Shown: positions 1-5,510, counted from the stretch's first letter. The stretch is 6,036 bases of DNA from Candidatus Kaiserbacteria bacterium RIFCSPHIGHO2_01_FULL_58_22 (GCA_001781445.1 MFLB01000045.1:12885-18920), one strand, 5' to 3'. The notes: generated by a model not told the origin, from the letters alone. Made by a program: numbers and translations.

Positions 1-66
1 GATGACGGCCTTGACGTGAGAGGTGCCGATGTCGATGCCGGTATATATCTTGCGCATTGACGCCAT
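1..66 (-). CDS. ftsA: FtsA-like cell division ATPase, N-terminal fragment
   Basis: Only the first 22 codons are present; the gene leaves the window at base 1. The reading is MASMRKIYTGIDIGTSHVKA and on, which contains the phosphate-1 loop of actin-fold ATPases (GIDIGTS). FtsA is the membrane-tethering actin homologue that anchors FtsZ at the division site, and its N-terminus usually reads like GLDIGTSKV. Two in-frame ATGs exist, at 66 and 57. I chose 66 because GAGG lies 4 nt upstream of it, against 13 nt for 57. The gene follows ybeY by 47 nt on the same strand and probably shares its transcript. PilM or another actin-fold ATPase has a similar N-terminus and cannot be excluded from so short a piece. 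Confidence 0.7.
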   Translation of the reverse strand, partial: MASMRKIYTGIDIGTSHVKAVI

Positions 67-88
67 TGTACCTCACGGGGAGCGCGGG

Positions 89-116
89 CGGTGAACGGCG
101 AACAGTGAATAGTTCA
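89..116. repeat. Degenerate heptamer array between ybeY and ftsA (CAGTTNA family)
   Basis: Four consecutive 7-bp units can be read: CGGTGAA, CGGCGAA, CAGTGAA, TAGTTCA. They follow the pattern YRGYKNA (first base C or T) and are a worn version of the CAGTTNA units at 2904-2934. The last unit contains the ybeY stop codon (TGA on the minus strand, 114-116). Confidence 0.55.
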
Positions 117-506
117 AGTAAACCTTCGCATGATGCGCGCTTCTTCTCGTTCCATTTTTGGACCGTGTCGTAGACCTTTGAGATGCAAACAGCCGTGTAT
201 GAAAAGGAGCGCGAGGCGCGCCCGCAGGGGAACGCCGAAGCGCTTCGCTTCGCGCGCGGCCGCGCGCGCGTTCAAGAACATCTCGCCTTCTCGCGCGTCG
301 AGAGAGAAGGAGAGAACGTTGGCCGCGTGCGTTTTCTTCCGATAGGCGCGGTTTACGCGCTTCGCGAGCGGATCGCCGCAGATGACGAGCGAGAGTTCGT
401 AGCGCCGGCCCAAAATGCCGCGCGCGATTTCTTCGTACGGGAGCTGTGGCGAAGCGCCGCGTACCGTCTTACGAATTTCAACGACCGGATTTTTCTCACC
501 GTTCAC
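114..506 (-). CDS. ybeY: Endoribonuclease YbeY (16S rRNA maturation factor)
   Basis: A 130-residue protein of the YbeY/UPF0054 family, a zinc-dependent single-strand endoribonuclease for 16S rRNA 3'-end maturation and ribosome quality control. The metal-binding motif H-x3-H-x5-H is intact as HGCLHLKGLRH (His104, His108, His114). The preceding family signature is also visible: NRAYRKK (52-58) followed by NVLSFSL (63-69), where most bacteria have TDVLSFP. The residue before the last His is Arg, where most family members have Asp (GYDH). The length is slightly short of the usual 150 or so. The start is GTG at 506; no in-frame ATG lies nearby and no clear Shine-Dalgarno is seen. The start codon and first residues (MNGEK) fall in a heptamer repeat. 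The gene lies 13 nt after rpsU and before ftsA, all on the same strand. Confidence 0.9.
   Translation of the reverse strand: MNGEKNPVVEIRKTVRGASPQLPYEEIARGILGRRYELSLVICGDPLAKRVNRAYRKKTHAANVLSFSLDAREGEMFLNARAAAREAKRFGVPLRARLALLFIHGCLHLKGLRHGPKMEREEARIMRRFT
251..268. repeat. 18-bp CG-alternating perfect palindrome inside ybeY
   Basis: CGCGCGC, then GGCC, then GCGCGCG form a perfect palindrome made almost entirely of alternating C and G. It encodes an Ala/Arg-rich helix of YbeY. A separate perfect 10-bp palindrome, GAAGCGCTTC, lies just before it at 237-246. Both may simply reflect GC-rich Ala and Arg codons. Confidence 0.5.
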
Positions 507-522
507 TGTTTTCTGTTCGCTA
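495..522. repeat. Degenerate heptamer array at the rpsU/ybeY junction (CAGTTNA family)
   Basis: Four 7-bp units on the plus strand: CTCACCG, TTCACTG, TTTTCTG, TTCGCTA. Read on the minus strand they are TAGCGAA, CAGAAAA, CAGTGAA, CGGTGAG. The array contains the rpsU stop codon (TAG, 520-522), the whole 13-nt gap and the GTG start of ybeY, so repeat DNA forms the end of one gene and the beginning of the next. Confidence 0.55.
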
Positions 523-837
523 TCTCGCGATGGGCGTGCCTTCCCCGAGGCGGGCCGGTGGAGGCGATTCGCGCTGGATCGCGAAACCGGGCCGGCCGCG
601 TCGCGGCGGGGCCTCCGCGATCTTGCCCTCTTTGACGAGCCGCTTGTATTCCGTCCGGCGCTTCAGGAGCTTCAGCGCGCGCTTTTTCTTCACGATCTTC
701 GAGGTGCCGCGGGAGAAGTAGCGGCGGCTGCGCATCGTCTTCACGAGGCCCGTGCCCTGCACGCGCCGGCTGAATTTCCGGATGGTCGAAAGCGCGCTCT
801 CGCTTCCGCTCTTCTGCACTTCCGCATTGATGCTCAT
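520..837 (-). CDS. rpsU: 30S ribosomal protein S21, CPR type with a long C-terminal tail
   Basis: The protein (105 residues from ATG 837) is a basic small-subunit protein. The S21 core is recognisable: SINAEVQKSG, then ALSTIRKFSRRVQGTGLV, then the helix RSRRYFSRGTSKIVKKKRAL. S21 binds near the 16S rRNA 3' end and aids initiation. An in-frame GTG at 846 would add three residues (MPR); I prefer ATG 837 because CPR S21 proteins, as I remember them, begin close to SIN. No good Shine-Dalgarno is seen for either start. The core ends near residue 75, and the remaining 30 or so residues are Pro/Arg/Gly-rich and look disordered; E. coli S21 has 71 residues in all. The gene lies 29 nt after the HisRS-like gene and 13 nt before ybeY, so co-transcription is likely. 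Confidence 0.85.
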   Translation of the reverse strand: MSINAEVQKSGSESALSTIRKFSRRVQGTGLVKTMRSRRYFSRGTSKIVKKKRALKLLKRRTEYKRLVKEGKIAEAPPRRGRPGFAIQRESPPPARLGEGTPIAR

Positions 838-866
838 TCGCGGCACTCTACCACAAAGAGGAGGGG

Positions 867-2060
867 TCAGGCAACAGCCAGAAGCCGCCTGCGTTTCAGG
901 TATCCGGGCAATTCCGGAAGCGTGATCGCGTCTTGGGAGTTCGTCGCGACCTCACGGACGAGTATGGTTCCCTCGACGGCTTCCTTGTGTCCCATGATGA
1001 GAACATAGGGGACCGCGTGCCGACGCGCTTCCGCCATCTGCTCTCCGATCCGCTCGTGGCAGAGACCGTGATGCACGGGGATGCCCGCCGCCCGCAATTT
1101 TTCGAGGAGTCCCAGACTGCGGCGGCGCGCCTCGACGCCGAGGTGGGCGAAGTATATCGAAGGGATGCCGGGCGTTTCGCGCTTCGGGCGCGCGCGGCCG
1201 CGCACTTCGCTCGTGATGGAGATCATGGCGGCGGCGGCGGGCGCGGCGGCGAAGCGCGAGGCGAGCGGGTCGTAGCGCCCGCCGAAGGCGATCGACATCG
1301 GCGAGCCGCTCTCCGGGTCTCTCGCCGAGATCTGGTAGAGCGAATGAGACCAGCAGTCGCGGCTTCCAAGCACGTGCGGAGAGAGCTCATACGGCAGTCC
1401 GAACACTTCGAGGTACTCCAGCAGGTCCCAGAACCTCCGGCGCTCTTCCTCCGTGAGGTATTCCATCGGCTGTGGCGCGCGCGGCACGGCGGGATGGCCC
1501 CGCTCTATCAGCGCGACGAGCGTGCCCAGTGGGTCGAGCGCCACGCGCGGGCGCAGGGTCGGCGAGATCGATTCGATGTGTTTCCGCAGGTAGCTCGCCA
1601 CGTCGCGGACGTAGCGCGTGGAGGATTCCGCCGAACCGATGTTGTTGACGGAGAGGGTGCGCTCGCGGAGGCCCGCTTCTTCCGCGATGGAATTCGCGAC
1701 GACGATGAGAAGCGCTTCGGCGACGGCGGAATTCGTGCCGAGGACGTGGAGTTCGAGCGAGACGTGCGGCATGGCGCTCTTGAGGTCGCTTGCCGTGCGC
1801 CAGAGGAGCAGAGACCCGCCCGGAGCGCGCGCGAAGAACGCACAGCGCCGCGCGGCGGCGACGAGCAGGCGCTCCTCCTTTCGCGCGAGCGCGGGCTCGG
1901 CTTCGTTCTTCCCGGCCCTCTGCCGCAGCTGCCGCATGCCCGCGGGGTCCATCCGAGGCGCTTCCTCGAACGGCCTGAACCCGTAGTACTCGGCGATGCA
2001 CACCGCCGATTTGAGGAACGACGCCGTATTCGGATACCGCGTGTCTTTTATGCGAAGCAT
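867..2060 (-). CDS. Histidyl-tRNA-synthetase-like protein, apparently catalytically degenerate
   Basis: A 397-residue protein with the class II HisRS order. Residues 1-130 are the N-terminal catalytic-core region (AEYYGFRPFEEAP at 23-35; LELHVLG at 102-108). Residues 220-245 correspond to the RGLDYYT region, GGRYDPL (260-266) is a well-kept HisRS signature, and 300-397 are an HGTP-type anticodon-binding domain (ILVREVATNSQDAI). Key catalytic positions are altered. The motif 2 RYREF segment is absent, LVRGLDYYT reads VLGSRDCWS with the Arg replaced, and motif 3 GLERL reads TSEVR after an alanine-rich run (271-279). It may therefore be a HisRS paralogue with a regulatory or RNA-binding role and not a working synthetase. 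HisZ is less likely because HisZ lacks the C-terminal domain. I start at ATG 2060; an upstream in-frame start at 2090 would only add residues encoded by heptamer repeats. lepB lies 100 nt upstream. Confidence 0.75.
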   Translation of the reverse strand: MLRIKDTRYPNTASFLKSAVCIAEYYGFRPFEEAPRMDPAGMRQLRQRAGKNEAEPALARKEERLLVAAARRCAFFARAPGGSLLLWRTASDLKSAMPHVSLELHVLGTNSAVAEALLIVVANSIAEEAGLRERTLSVNNIGSAESSTRYVRDVASYLRKHIESISPTLRPRVALDPLGTLVALIERGHPAVPRAPQPMEYLTEEERRRFWDLLEYLEVFGLPYELSPHVLGSRDCWSHSLYQISARDPESGSPMSIAFGGRYDPLASRFAAAPAAAAMISITSEVRGRARPKRETPGIPSIYFAHLGVEARRRSLGLLEKLRAAGIPVHHGLCHERIGEQMAEARRHAVPYVLIMGHKEAVEGTILVREVATNSQDAITLPELPGYLKRRRLLAVA

Positions 2061-2063
2061 AAA

Positions 2064-2160
2064 AATTTCCAATTTCCAATTTCCAATCAAGTCTCAATGA
2101 TGCAATTTTCATTATTGTTTGAAAATTCATTGACAATAATTGAGAATTGAAAATTGAGGA
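2064..2160. repeat. AT-rich inverted heptamer element between lepB and the HisRS-like gene
   Basis: The left side has three perfect AATTTCC units (2064-2084). The right side has three units of the complementary type: TTGAGAA, TTGAAAA, TTGAGGA (2140-2160). In the minus-strand transcript, 2157-2138 can pair with 2088-2069 over 20 positions with one mismatch and four G-U pairs. An inner inverted repeat, ATTATTG (2111-2117) with CAATAAT (2134-2140), competes with the loop end of this stem. The element fills the whole gap from the lepB stop to the next start codon, and the left array ends 3 nt from that ATG. Confidence 0.75.
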
Positions 2161-2757
2161 TTATTCCTGGTATCTCGCTTCTCCCGGGAGTACGGAAATC
2201 TCGTTAAAGGGGTAGAGGCGCAGGAGCGCGCGCCCGACTATCTGCTCGCGCGGGAGCGTTCCCCAGACGCGCGAGTCCGCCGAGACGCGTCTGTTGTCGC
2301 CGAGCACGAAAAATTGGTCCGGTCCGAGCGTGACGCGCATGTCGTTCGCGCCGGTGAGGTTCGCCGGATCGAGGTAGGGCTCTTTGAGCGCGAATCCATC
2401 GGGGTGCGCTTCGTTCACGACGACGACGTCTTGCCCCTTCAGGACGACCGTCTCCCCCGGGAGGCCGATGATCCGCTTGATGAGGGAGCGTCCGCCCTCC
2501 TGCGGCAGGTCGAAAACGATGACGTCGCCCCGCCGAGGCTCGCCGACCTCGTACGAGACGCGCTCGATGATGAGGTAGTGCCAGTTGTCGAAATTCGGTT
2601 CCATCGAAGCGCCCGAAACGACGTAGGGAGCGGCGACGAAGAAGCGGATGAAGAGCGCGAGGCCGAGTGCGACGACCGTGTAGCCGATCAGCGCGGTCTG
2701 GGAATTTTTTTGAGAGCTCGCCCCACGAGAAACCGTGGTCTTTATCTCGGTATTCAT
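2161..2757 (-). CDS. lepB: Signal peptidase I
   Basis: Signal peptidase I cleaves Sec and Tat signal peptides at the outer face of the membrane with a Ser/Lys dyad. The 198-residue protein has one N-terminal membrane segment (about 22-43) after a short polar tail. Next come box B with the nucleophile in SGASMEP (Ser51), box D with the general base in LIKRIIGLPGE (Lys94), and box E as GDNRRVSADSRVWG (153-166). All signatures are complete, so it should be active. I chose ATG 2757; a TTG at 2793 would add 12 residues with no visible benefit. No strong Shine-Dalgarno is seen. It is the first gene of the minus-strand run. A weak possible promoter is TTGGTG (2895-2890) with TAGAAT (2871-2866), spacing 18. 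The long leader contains small inverted repeats. Confidence 0.93.
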   Translation of the reverse strand: MNTEIKTTVSRGASSQKNSQTALIGYTVVALGLALFIRFFVAAPYVVSGASMEPNFDNWHYLIIERVSYEVGEPRRGDVIVFDLPQEGGRSLIKRIIGLPGETVVLKGQDVVVVNEAHPDGFALKEPYLDPANLTGANDMRVTLGPDQFFVLGDNRRVSADSRVWGTLPREQIVGRALLRLYPFNEISVLPGEARYQE

Positions 2758-2801
2758 AGTGATGGCGACGAATCGAACGTCGAGTCGTCGCAATGTGTCG
2801 G

Positions 2802-2849
2802 GAGAAATTCTCTCACGGGGCCCGGTGATGAACTTTTTTGCATCACGGG
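2802..2849. promoter_or_regulatory. Two short inverted repeats in the lepB leader
   Basis: GTGATG (2825-2830) and CATCAC (2841-2846) form a 6-bp stem around a 10-nt T-rich loop, with two further possible pairs beyond a mismatch. GAGAA and TTCTC (2802-2812) form a second dyad around one central base. Both lie 45-95 nt upstream of the chosen lepB start. They could be an operator or a leader hairpin. No protein or function can be assigned, and chance is possible. Confidence 0.3.
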
Positions 2850-2903
2850 AGCTTCCATGCGCGACATTCTACTCTTGCCGCGGGATTGACACCAAGCGTT
2901 AAA

Positions 2904-2934
2904 CAGTTCACAGTCGACAGTTGACAGTTTACAG
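2904..2934 (+). repeat. Heptamer array, left half of the lepB/pth inverted pair
   Basis: Four contiguous 7-bp units, CAGTTCA, CAGTCGA, CAGTTGA, CAGTTTA, followed by a trailing CAG. The CAG is invariant and the other four bases vary. The array faces the complementary array at 2974-3001 across a 39-nt AT- and pyrimidine-rich stretch (2935-2973). Confidence 0.8.
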
Positions 2935-2943
2935 AAATAAATT
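2914..2943 (+). promoter_or_regulatory. Possible pth promoter embedded in the heptamer array
   Basis: TCGACA (2914-2919, 5 of 6 to the sigma-70 -35 consensus) and TAAATT (2938-2943, 4 of 6 to the -10) are 18 bp apart, about 70 nt upstream of the pth start. The -35 would be made from repeat units. The match is modest, and other spacings in this AT-rich stretch are possible. Confidence 0.25.
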
Positions 2944-2973
2944 TTTCTCTTTTTGTTCTTCTCCTGCTTTCCT

Positions 2974-3001
2974 CTGTTAACTGCTCACTGTAAACTGTAA
3001 A
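2974..3001 (-). repeat. Heptamer array, right half of the lepB/pth inverted pair
   Basis: Four units on the plus strand: CTGTTAA, CTGCTCA, CTGTAAA, CTGTAAA. They are the reverse complement of the CAGTTNA units at 2904-2934, so the two arrays can form an imperfect stem in RNA or a cruciform in DNA. The array ends 11 nt before the pth ATG, and no Shine-Dalgarno lies between. Confidence 0.8.
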
Positions 3002-3012
3002 CTTCTTCAATT

Positions 3013-3636
3013 ATGGCGTGGATTATCGTTGGACTGGGAAATCCCGGTGAGGAATATCACTCGACTAGGCACAATGCGGGGCGCATGGCGGTCGAATTTT
3101 TCGCGCGGGCGGCCGACCTGAACGGATTTCGGGCGGACAAGGTGAAAAAAGCGACCGTTGCTGGCGGGATGGTGGGCAAGAGCGCAGTCGCGCTCATCCT
3201 TCCGGACACATATATGAACAAATCCGGGTCTGCTGTCGGCAAGTATGTCAAAAGTCAGCCCGCCAGGGGCGGGTCAGCCTCCGGCGGAAAGACCCCCGCG
3301 GAGCGTCTTATCGTTGCGTACGATGATTTGGACCTGCCTCTCGGTACGATGAAGATATCATTCGACAGAAGTAGCGGGGGACACAAGGGTTTGGAGAGCG
3401 TCATCCGTGCCGTCAAGACCCAGCGGTTCACGCGCGTGCGCATCGGGGTGTCTCCTTCGACCGCCGCGGGTTCCTTACGGAAGCCGGAGGGGAAGAAGGT
3501 TGTCAATAATTTCATTCTCACGAAATTCGGCGCGCACGAACTCGCGGTGCTCAAACCCGTTTTGAAACGCGTCGCCGAAGCGCTCCGCACCATCGTCCTC
3601 GAAGGCCGCGAGCAGGCGATGAATCGGTTTAATTGA
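3013..3636 (+). CDS. pth: Peptidyl-tRNA hydrolase
   Basis: Pth releases tRNA from peptidyl-tRNAs that drop off the ribosome. The 207-residue protein has the full family layout: GLGNPGEEY (7-15, Asn10), the catalytic His20 in TRHNAG, YMNKSG (67-72, Asn69), YDDLDLPLG (103-111, Asp104 as catalytic partner) and SGGHKGL (121-127). In the last motif the Asn of E. coli GGHNGL is Lys, a change also seen in other Pth proteins. Between YMN and DDLD the protein is about 10 residues longer than E. coli Pth. The extra part, near 81-95, is Gly/Ser-rich (ARGGSASGGK) and encoded by a GC-rich palindrome. ATG 3013 is preceded by a heptamer array, not a Shine-Dalgarno. The gene is divergent from lepB, and a methyltransferase-like gene follows after 6 nt. 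Confidence 0.95.
   Translation: MAWIIVGLGNPGEEYHSTRHNAGRMAVEFFARAADLNGFRADKVKKATVAGGMVGKSAVALILPDTYMNKSGSAVGKYVKSQPARGGSASGGKTPAERLIVAYDDLDLPLGTMKISFDRSSGGHKGLESVIRAVKTQRFTRVRIGVSPSTAAGSLRKPEGKKVVNNFILTKFGAHELAVLKPVLKRVAEALRTIVLEGREQAMNRFN
3254..3287. repeat. GC-rich palindromic insert within pth
   Basis: CCCGCC (3259-3264) and GGCGGG (3268-3273) form a perfect 6-bp inverted repeat around AGG. It is flanked by a direct repeat of GTCAGCC (3254-3260 and 3273-3279), with a further GGCGG at 3283-3287. The segment is in frame and coincides with the extra residues of Pth relative to E. coli. The 9-mer CCCGCCARG is shared with the element inside rpsA. Confidence 0.6.
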
Positions 3637-3642
3637 TCGGAT

Positions 3643-4320
3643 ATGATTGACACAGGGATTGAGGACCAAAACAGCATCAGATTTACGTCCGTCGAAGCCC
3701 TCATTCCGGGAATACGAACTCAAGGACTCAGGCTGGAACGGCCGGGCCTATATATCGGAACTTCGATTTATCCGAAGGATACGCGAGATACTCCTCGGTC
3801 ACAGGCCCAGCATGTATTAGAAAAACTGACTTCTAAAAAAGTTAATTCAGAATCCCAGTTGGCCGAGCTTACGGGATACCTAAAAGGGAGAACGGTGGTC
3901 GACATCGGCGCTGGCAAAACGACGAACGGATACCAAATCGCAAGTATGTGCGGCGCCACAGGATACGTCGCCGTCGAAGCGCATCACTTCTCGGAATTGC
4001 GGAATGTGCTTGGGAAAGTGAGGCAAGCGAATTCCGGAAAGATGCCTGTGTGCGTCGTAGGGGAAGATATGCGCGATTTTGCGAAAAGAGTACCGGACAA
4101 TTCTGTCGCTATATTCGTCTTCAATATTGATGCTCACATACTCCACAAAATGCCTATGATGGATATCGAGAAATTCAGCCAAAATATCTCGCGCATGCTC
4201 GCTCCAGGTAGCGCTTATATCGGGTCAAGCACGAGCATGCCTGCACCAGGTCTGCGCGAGGTGGATCGCTATGACCCGCCATACGATCCGGCGCACTACA
4301 TTATCCGTACAAGGTCGTAA
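3643..4320 (+). CDS. Class I SAM-dependent methyltransferase-like protein
   Basis: A 225-residue protein with a Rossmann-type methyltransferase core. Motif I is VVDIGAGKTTNG (85-96), the acidic end of strand 2 is VAVEAH (109-114), VVGEDMRDF (138-146) fits the motif III region, and NSVAIFVFNIDAHI (153-166) fits strand 4. LAPGSAYIGSST (186-197) resembles the usual post-core strand. The first 70 residues show no recognised domain, and the substrate is unknown. The start at ATG 3643 lies 6 nt after the pth stop, so translational coupling is likely; only a weak CGGA precedes it. Composition is unlike its neighbours: sampled lines 3781-3840 and 4081-4140 are 43% and 40% GC, against 67% for 5041-5100 in rpsA, with many A- and T-ending codons. 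That suggests recent acquisition or relaxed selection. It converges on rpsA with an 11-nt gap and no visible terminator. Confidence 0.65.
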   Translation: MIDTGIEDQNSIRFTSVEALIPGIRTQGLRLERPGLYIGTSIYPKDTRDTPRSQAQHVLEKLTSKKVNSESQLAELTGYLKGRTVVDIGAGKTTNGYQIASMCGATGYVAVEAHHFSELRNVLGKVRQANSGKMPVCVVGEDMRDFAKRVPDNSVAIFVFNIDAHILHKMPMMDIEKFSQNISRMLAPGSAYIGSSTSMPAPGLREVDRYDPPYDPAHYIIRTRS

Positions 4321-4331
4321 CTCGGGCGGGT

Positions 4332-5510
4332 TTAGACTGCGGGTTTCAACGTCATCCTTCTGTCTTTCGGCTCGAAGAAGGTGATGGTGAAGGGGTACAC
4401 TTTGCCGAGTTCGAGACGAGAGCGGAGTTCCTGCTCGTTCCCGAATTCGGAGACGTGCACGAGGCCCGCGACGCCTTCCTCTATCGAGGCCAAGGCGCCG
4501 TGCTTGTTGTACTTGATGACGACGGCGTCCACTTTCTGGTCTTTGTGATACTTCGCTCCAGCCGCTTTCCACGGATCGTCGACGAGCGTCTTGATGGAGA
4601 GCGATACCTTGTCGTCCTTTATCTCGATGACCTTCACCTTCACCGTCTCTCCGGGCTTGTAGCGCGTTTTCGGATTTTCGACGAGCGCCCAGTCCATTTC
4701 GGAAATGTGCACGAGGCCCTCCAGCCCCTCCTCGAGCTTCACGAAGACGCCGAATTCGGTCGCGCCCGTAACGATGCCCTCCACCGTATCGCCCACGTGG
4801 TACTTCTCGACCAACGAGGCTCGCTCGGGGGAGCCCGTGCCCTTCTCGCTGAAAATCAATTTTTGCTCTTTCGGGTTCGCCGTGATGATCACCACTTCGA
4901 GCCTCGTGCCGACGAGCTTCTTGAGCTCGGCGAATATCTTGTCTTTGTCGCCGTCGGGCACGCGCGGATAGTGCGCGGGCGCGAGCTGGGAGGCGGGAAG
5001 AAATCCGGGAAGGCCGTTCCACTCTATGATGAGCCCGCCCTTGTTGGCCTCGGCGACGGGAAGCTCGAACGCGGTTTTCTTCTGCGCCGCGACCTCGGCC
5101 TCGTTCCAGATGAGGGCCTGGCGCGCTTCGCGCAGAGAAAGCTCGATGTAGCCTTCCTCGTTATCCTCCCCGACGACCTTCGCGGCGATGGTGTCGCCGA
5201 TGTTGACGTTCTTCAGCGTTTCGCGCGCCGAGAGATACTCGCGCCCGTAGATGATGCCGGTGCCGAAGGGGTGGAGATCGACGAAGACCCGCGCGCGGCC
5301 CACCGCGACGACCGGCCCCTCGACGACGTCGTCGAGCATGGGGCGCTTCGGCGCGGTGCCGATAAGCTCCGCCATCGGACCCTCCTTCGCCAAGGCTCCC
5401 GATCCCGCCAAGGCTTCGTCGGGCAAGCCGGAGGGCAGGCCCTCCTTCTCTTCCATTTCGCTATTCTCGTCGGCAACGACGCTTGTTTCGTCGGCGGCTG
5501 TTTCGCTCAT
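4332..5510 (-). CDS. rpsA: Ribosomal protein S1-like, four S1 RNA-binding domains
   Basis: A 392-residue protein with four OB-fold S1 repeats, at about 60-130, 145-222, 238-308 and 323-390. The third is the most canonical: GDTVEGIVTGATEFGVFVKLEE with EGLVHISEM. The fourth has AGLVHVSEF. The first two, with VVAVGRARVFVDLH and GFLPASQLAP, fit the ribosome-binding pair of S1 proteins. E. coli S1 has six repeats, and four is common elsewhere. S1 delivers mRNA to the 30S subunit, which matters for mRNAs without a Shine-Dalgarno, as several here appear to be. Residues 1-55 are acidic and low in complexity, and 22-44 are encoded by a palindrome-rich element. ATG 5510 has GAGA about 5 nt upstream as a weak ribosome-binding site. 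The gene is monocistronic and divergent from the MBL gene. No convincing promoter was found in its leader. Confidence 0.9.
   Translation of the reverse strand: MSETAADETSVVADENSEMEEKEGLPSGLPDEALAGSGALAKEGPMAELIGTAPKRPMLDDVVEGPVVAVGRARVFVDLHPFGTGIIYGREYLSARETLKNVNIGDTIAAKVVGEDNEEGYIELSLREARQALIWNEAEVAAQKKTAFELPVAEANKGGLIIEWNGLPGFLPASQLAPAHYPRVPDGDKDKIFAELKKLVGTRLEVVIITANPKEQKLIFSEKGTGSPERASLVEKYHVGDTVEGIVTGATEFGVFVKLEEGLEGLVHISEMDWALVENPKTRYKPGETVKVKVIEIKDDKVSLSIKTLVDDPWKAAGAKYHKDQKVDAVVIKYNKHGALASIEEGVAGLVHVSEFGNEQELRSRLELGKVYPFTITFFEPKDRRMTLKPAV
5381..5445. repeat. GC-rich palindrome cluster inside the 5' part of rpsA
   Basis: Within 65 bp there are three structures. One is a perfect 7-bp inverted repeat around 2 nt: GGAGGGC (5430-5436) with GCCCTCC (5439-5445). 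Another is GGCTT (5412-5416) with AAGCC (5425-5429). The third is a 10-bp direct repeat, CGCCAAGGCT, at 5388-5397 and 5406-5415, exactly 18 bp apart. The segment stays in frame and encodes residues 22-44 of S1, an Ala/Gly/Leu-rich linker outside the S1 domains. Confidence 0.65.

Noticed and set aside
1228..1251. GCG-triplet tract as a microsatellite
   Set aside because: It encodes the alanine-rich run in the HisRS-like protein and is interrupted by GGC. Ordinary GC-rich alanine coding explains it, though it matters because it falls beside the lost motif 3.
933..2150. 405-codon plus-strand open frame opposite the HisRS-like gene
   Set aside because: It is extremely Arg-, Glu- and His-rich with no recognisable domain, as expected from the complement of GC-rich codons. 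The minus-strand gene has clear family signatures.
2904..3001. CRISPR array
   Set aside because: Units are 7 bp, contiguous and without unique spacers, and no cas gene is present.
4312..4340. Terminator between the converging methyltransferase-like and rpsA genes
   Set aside because: The 11-nt gap and nearby bases hold no inverted repeat with a T-run.
4225..5022. 265-codon minus-strand frame overlapping rpsA
   Set aside because: It is a shifted frame of rpsA, Arg-rich and without recognisable domains, and it overlaps the true gene for most of its length.
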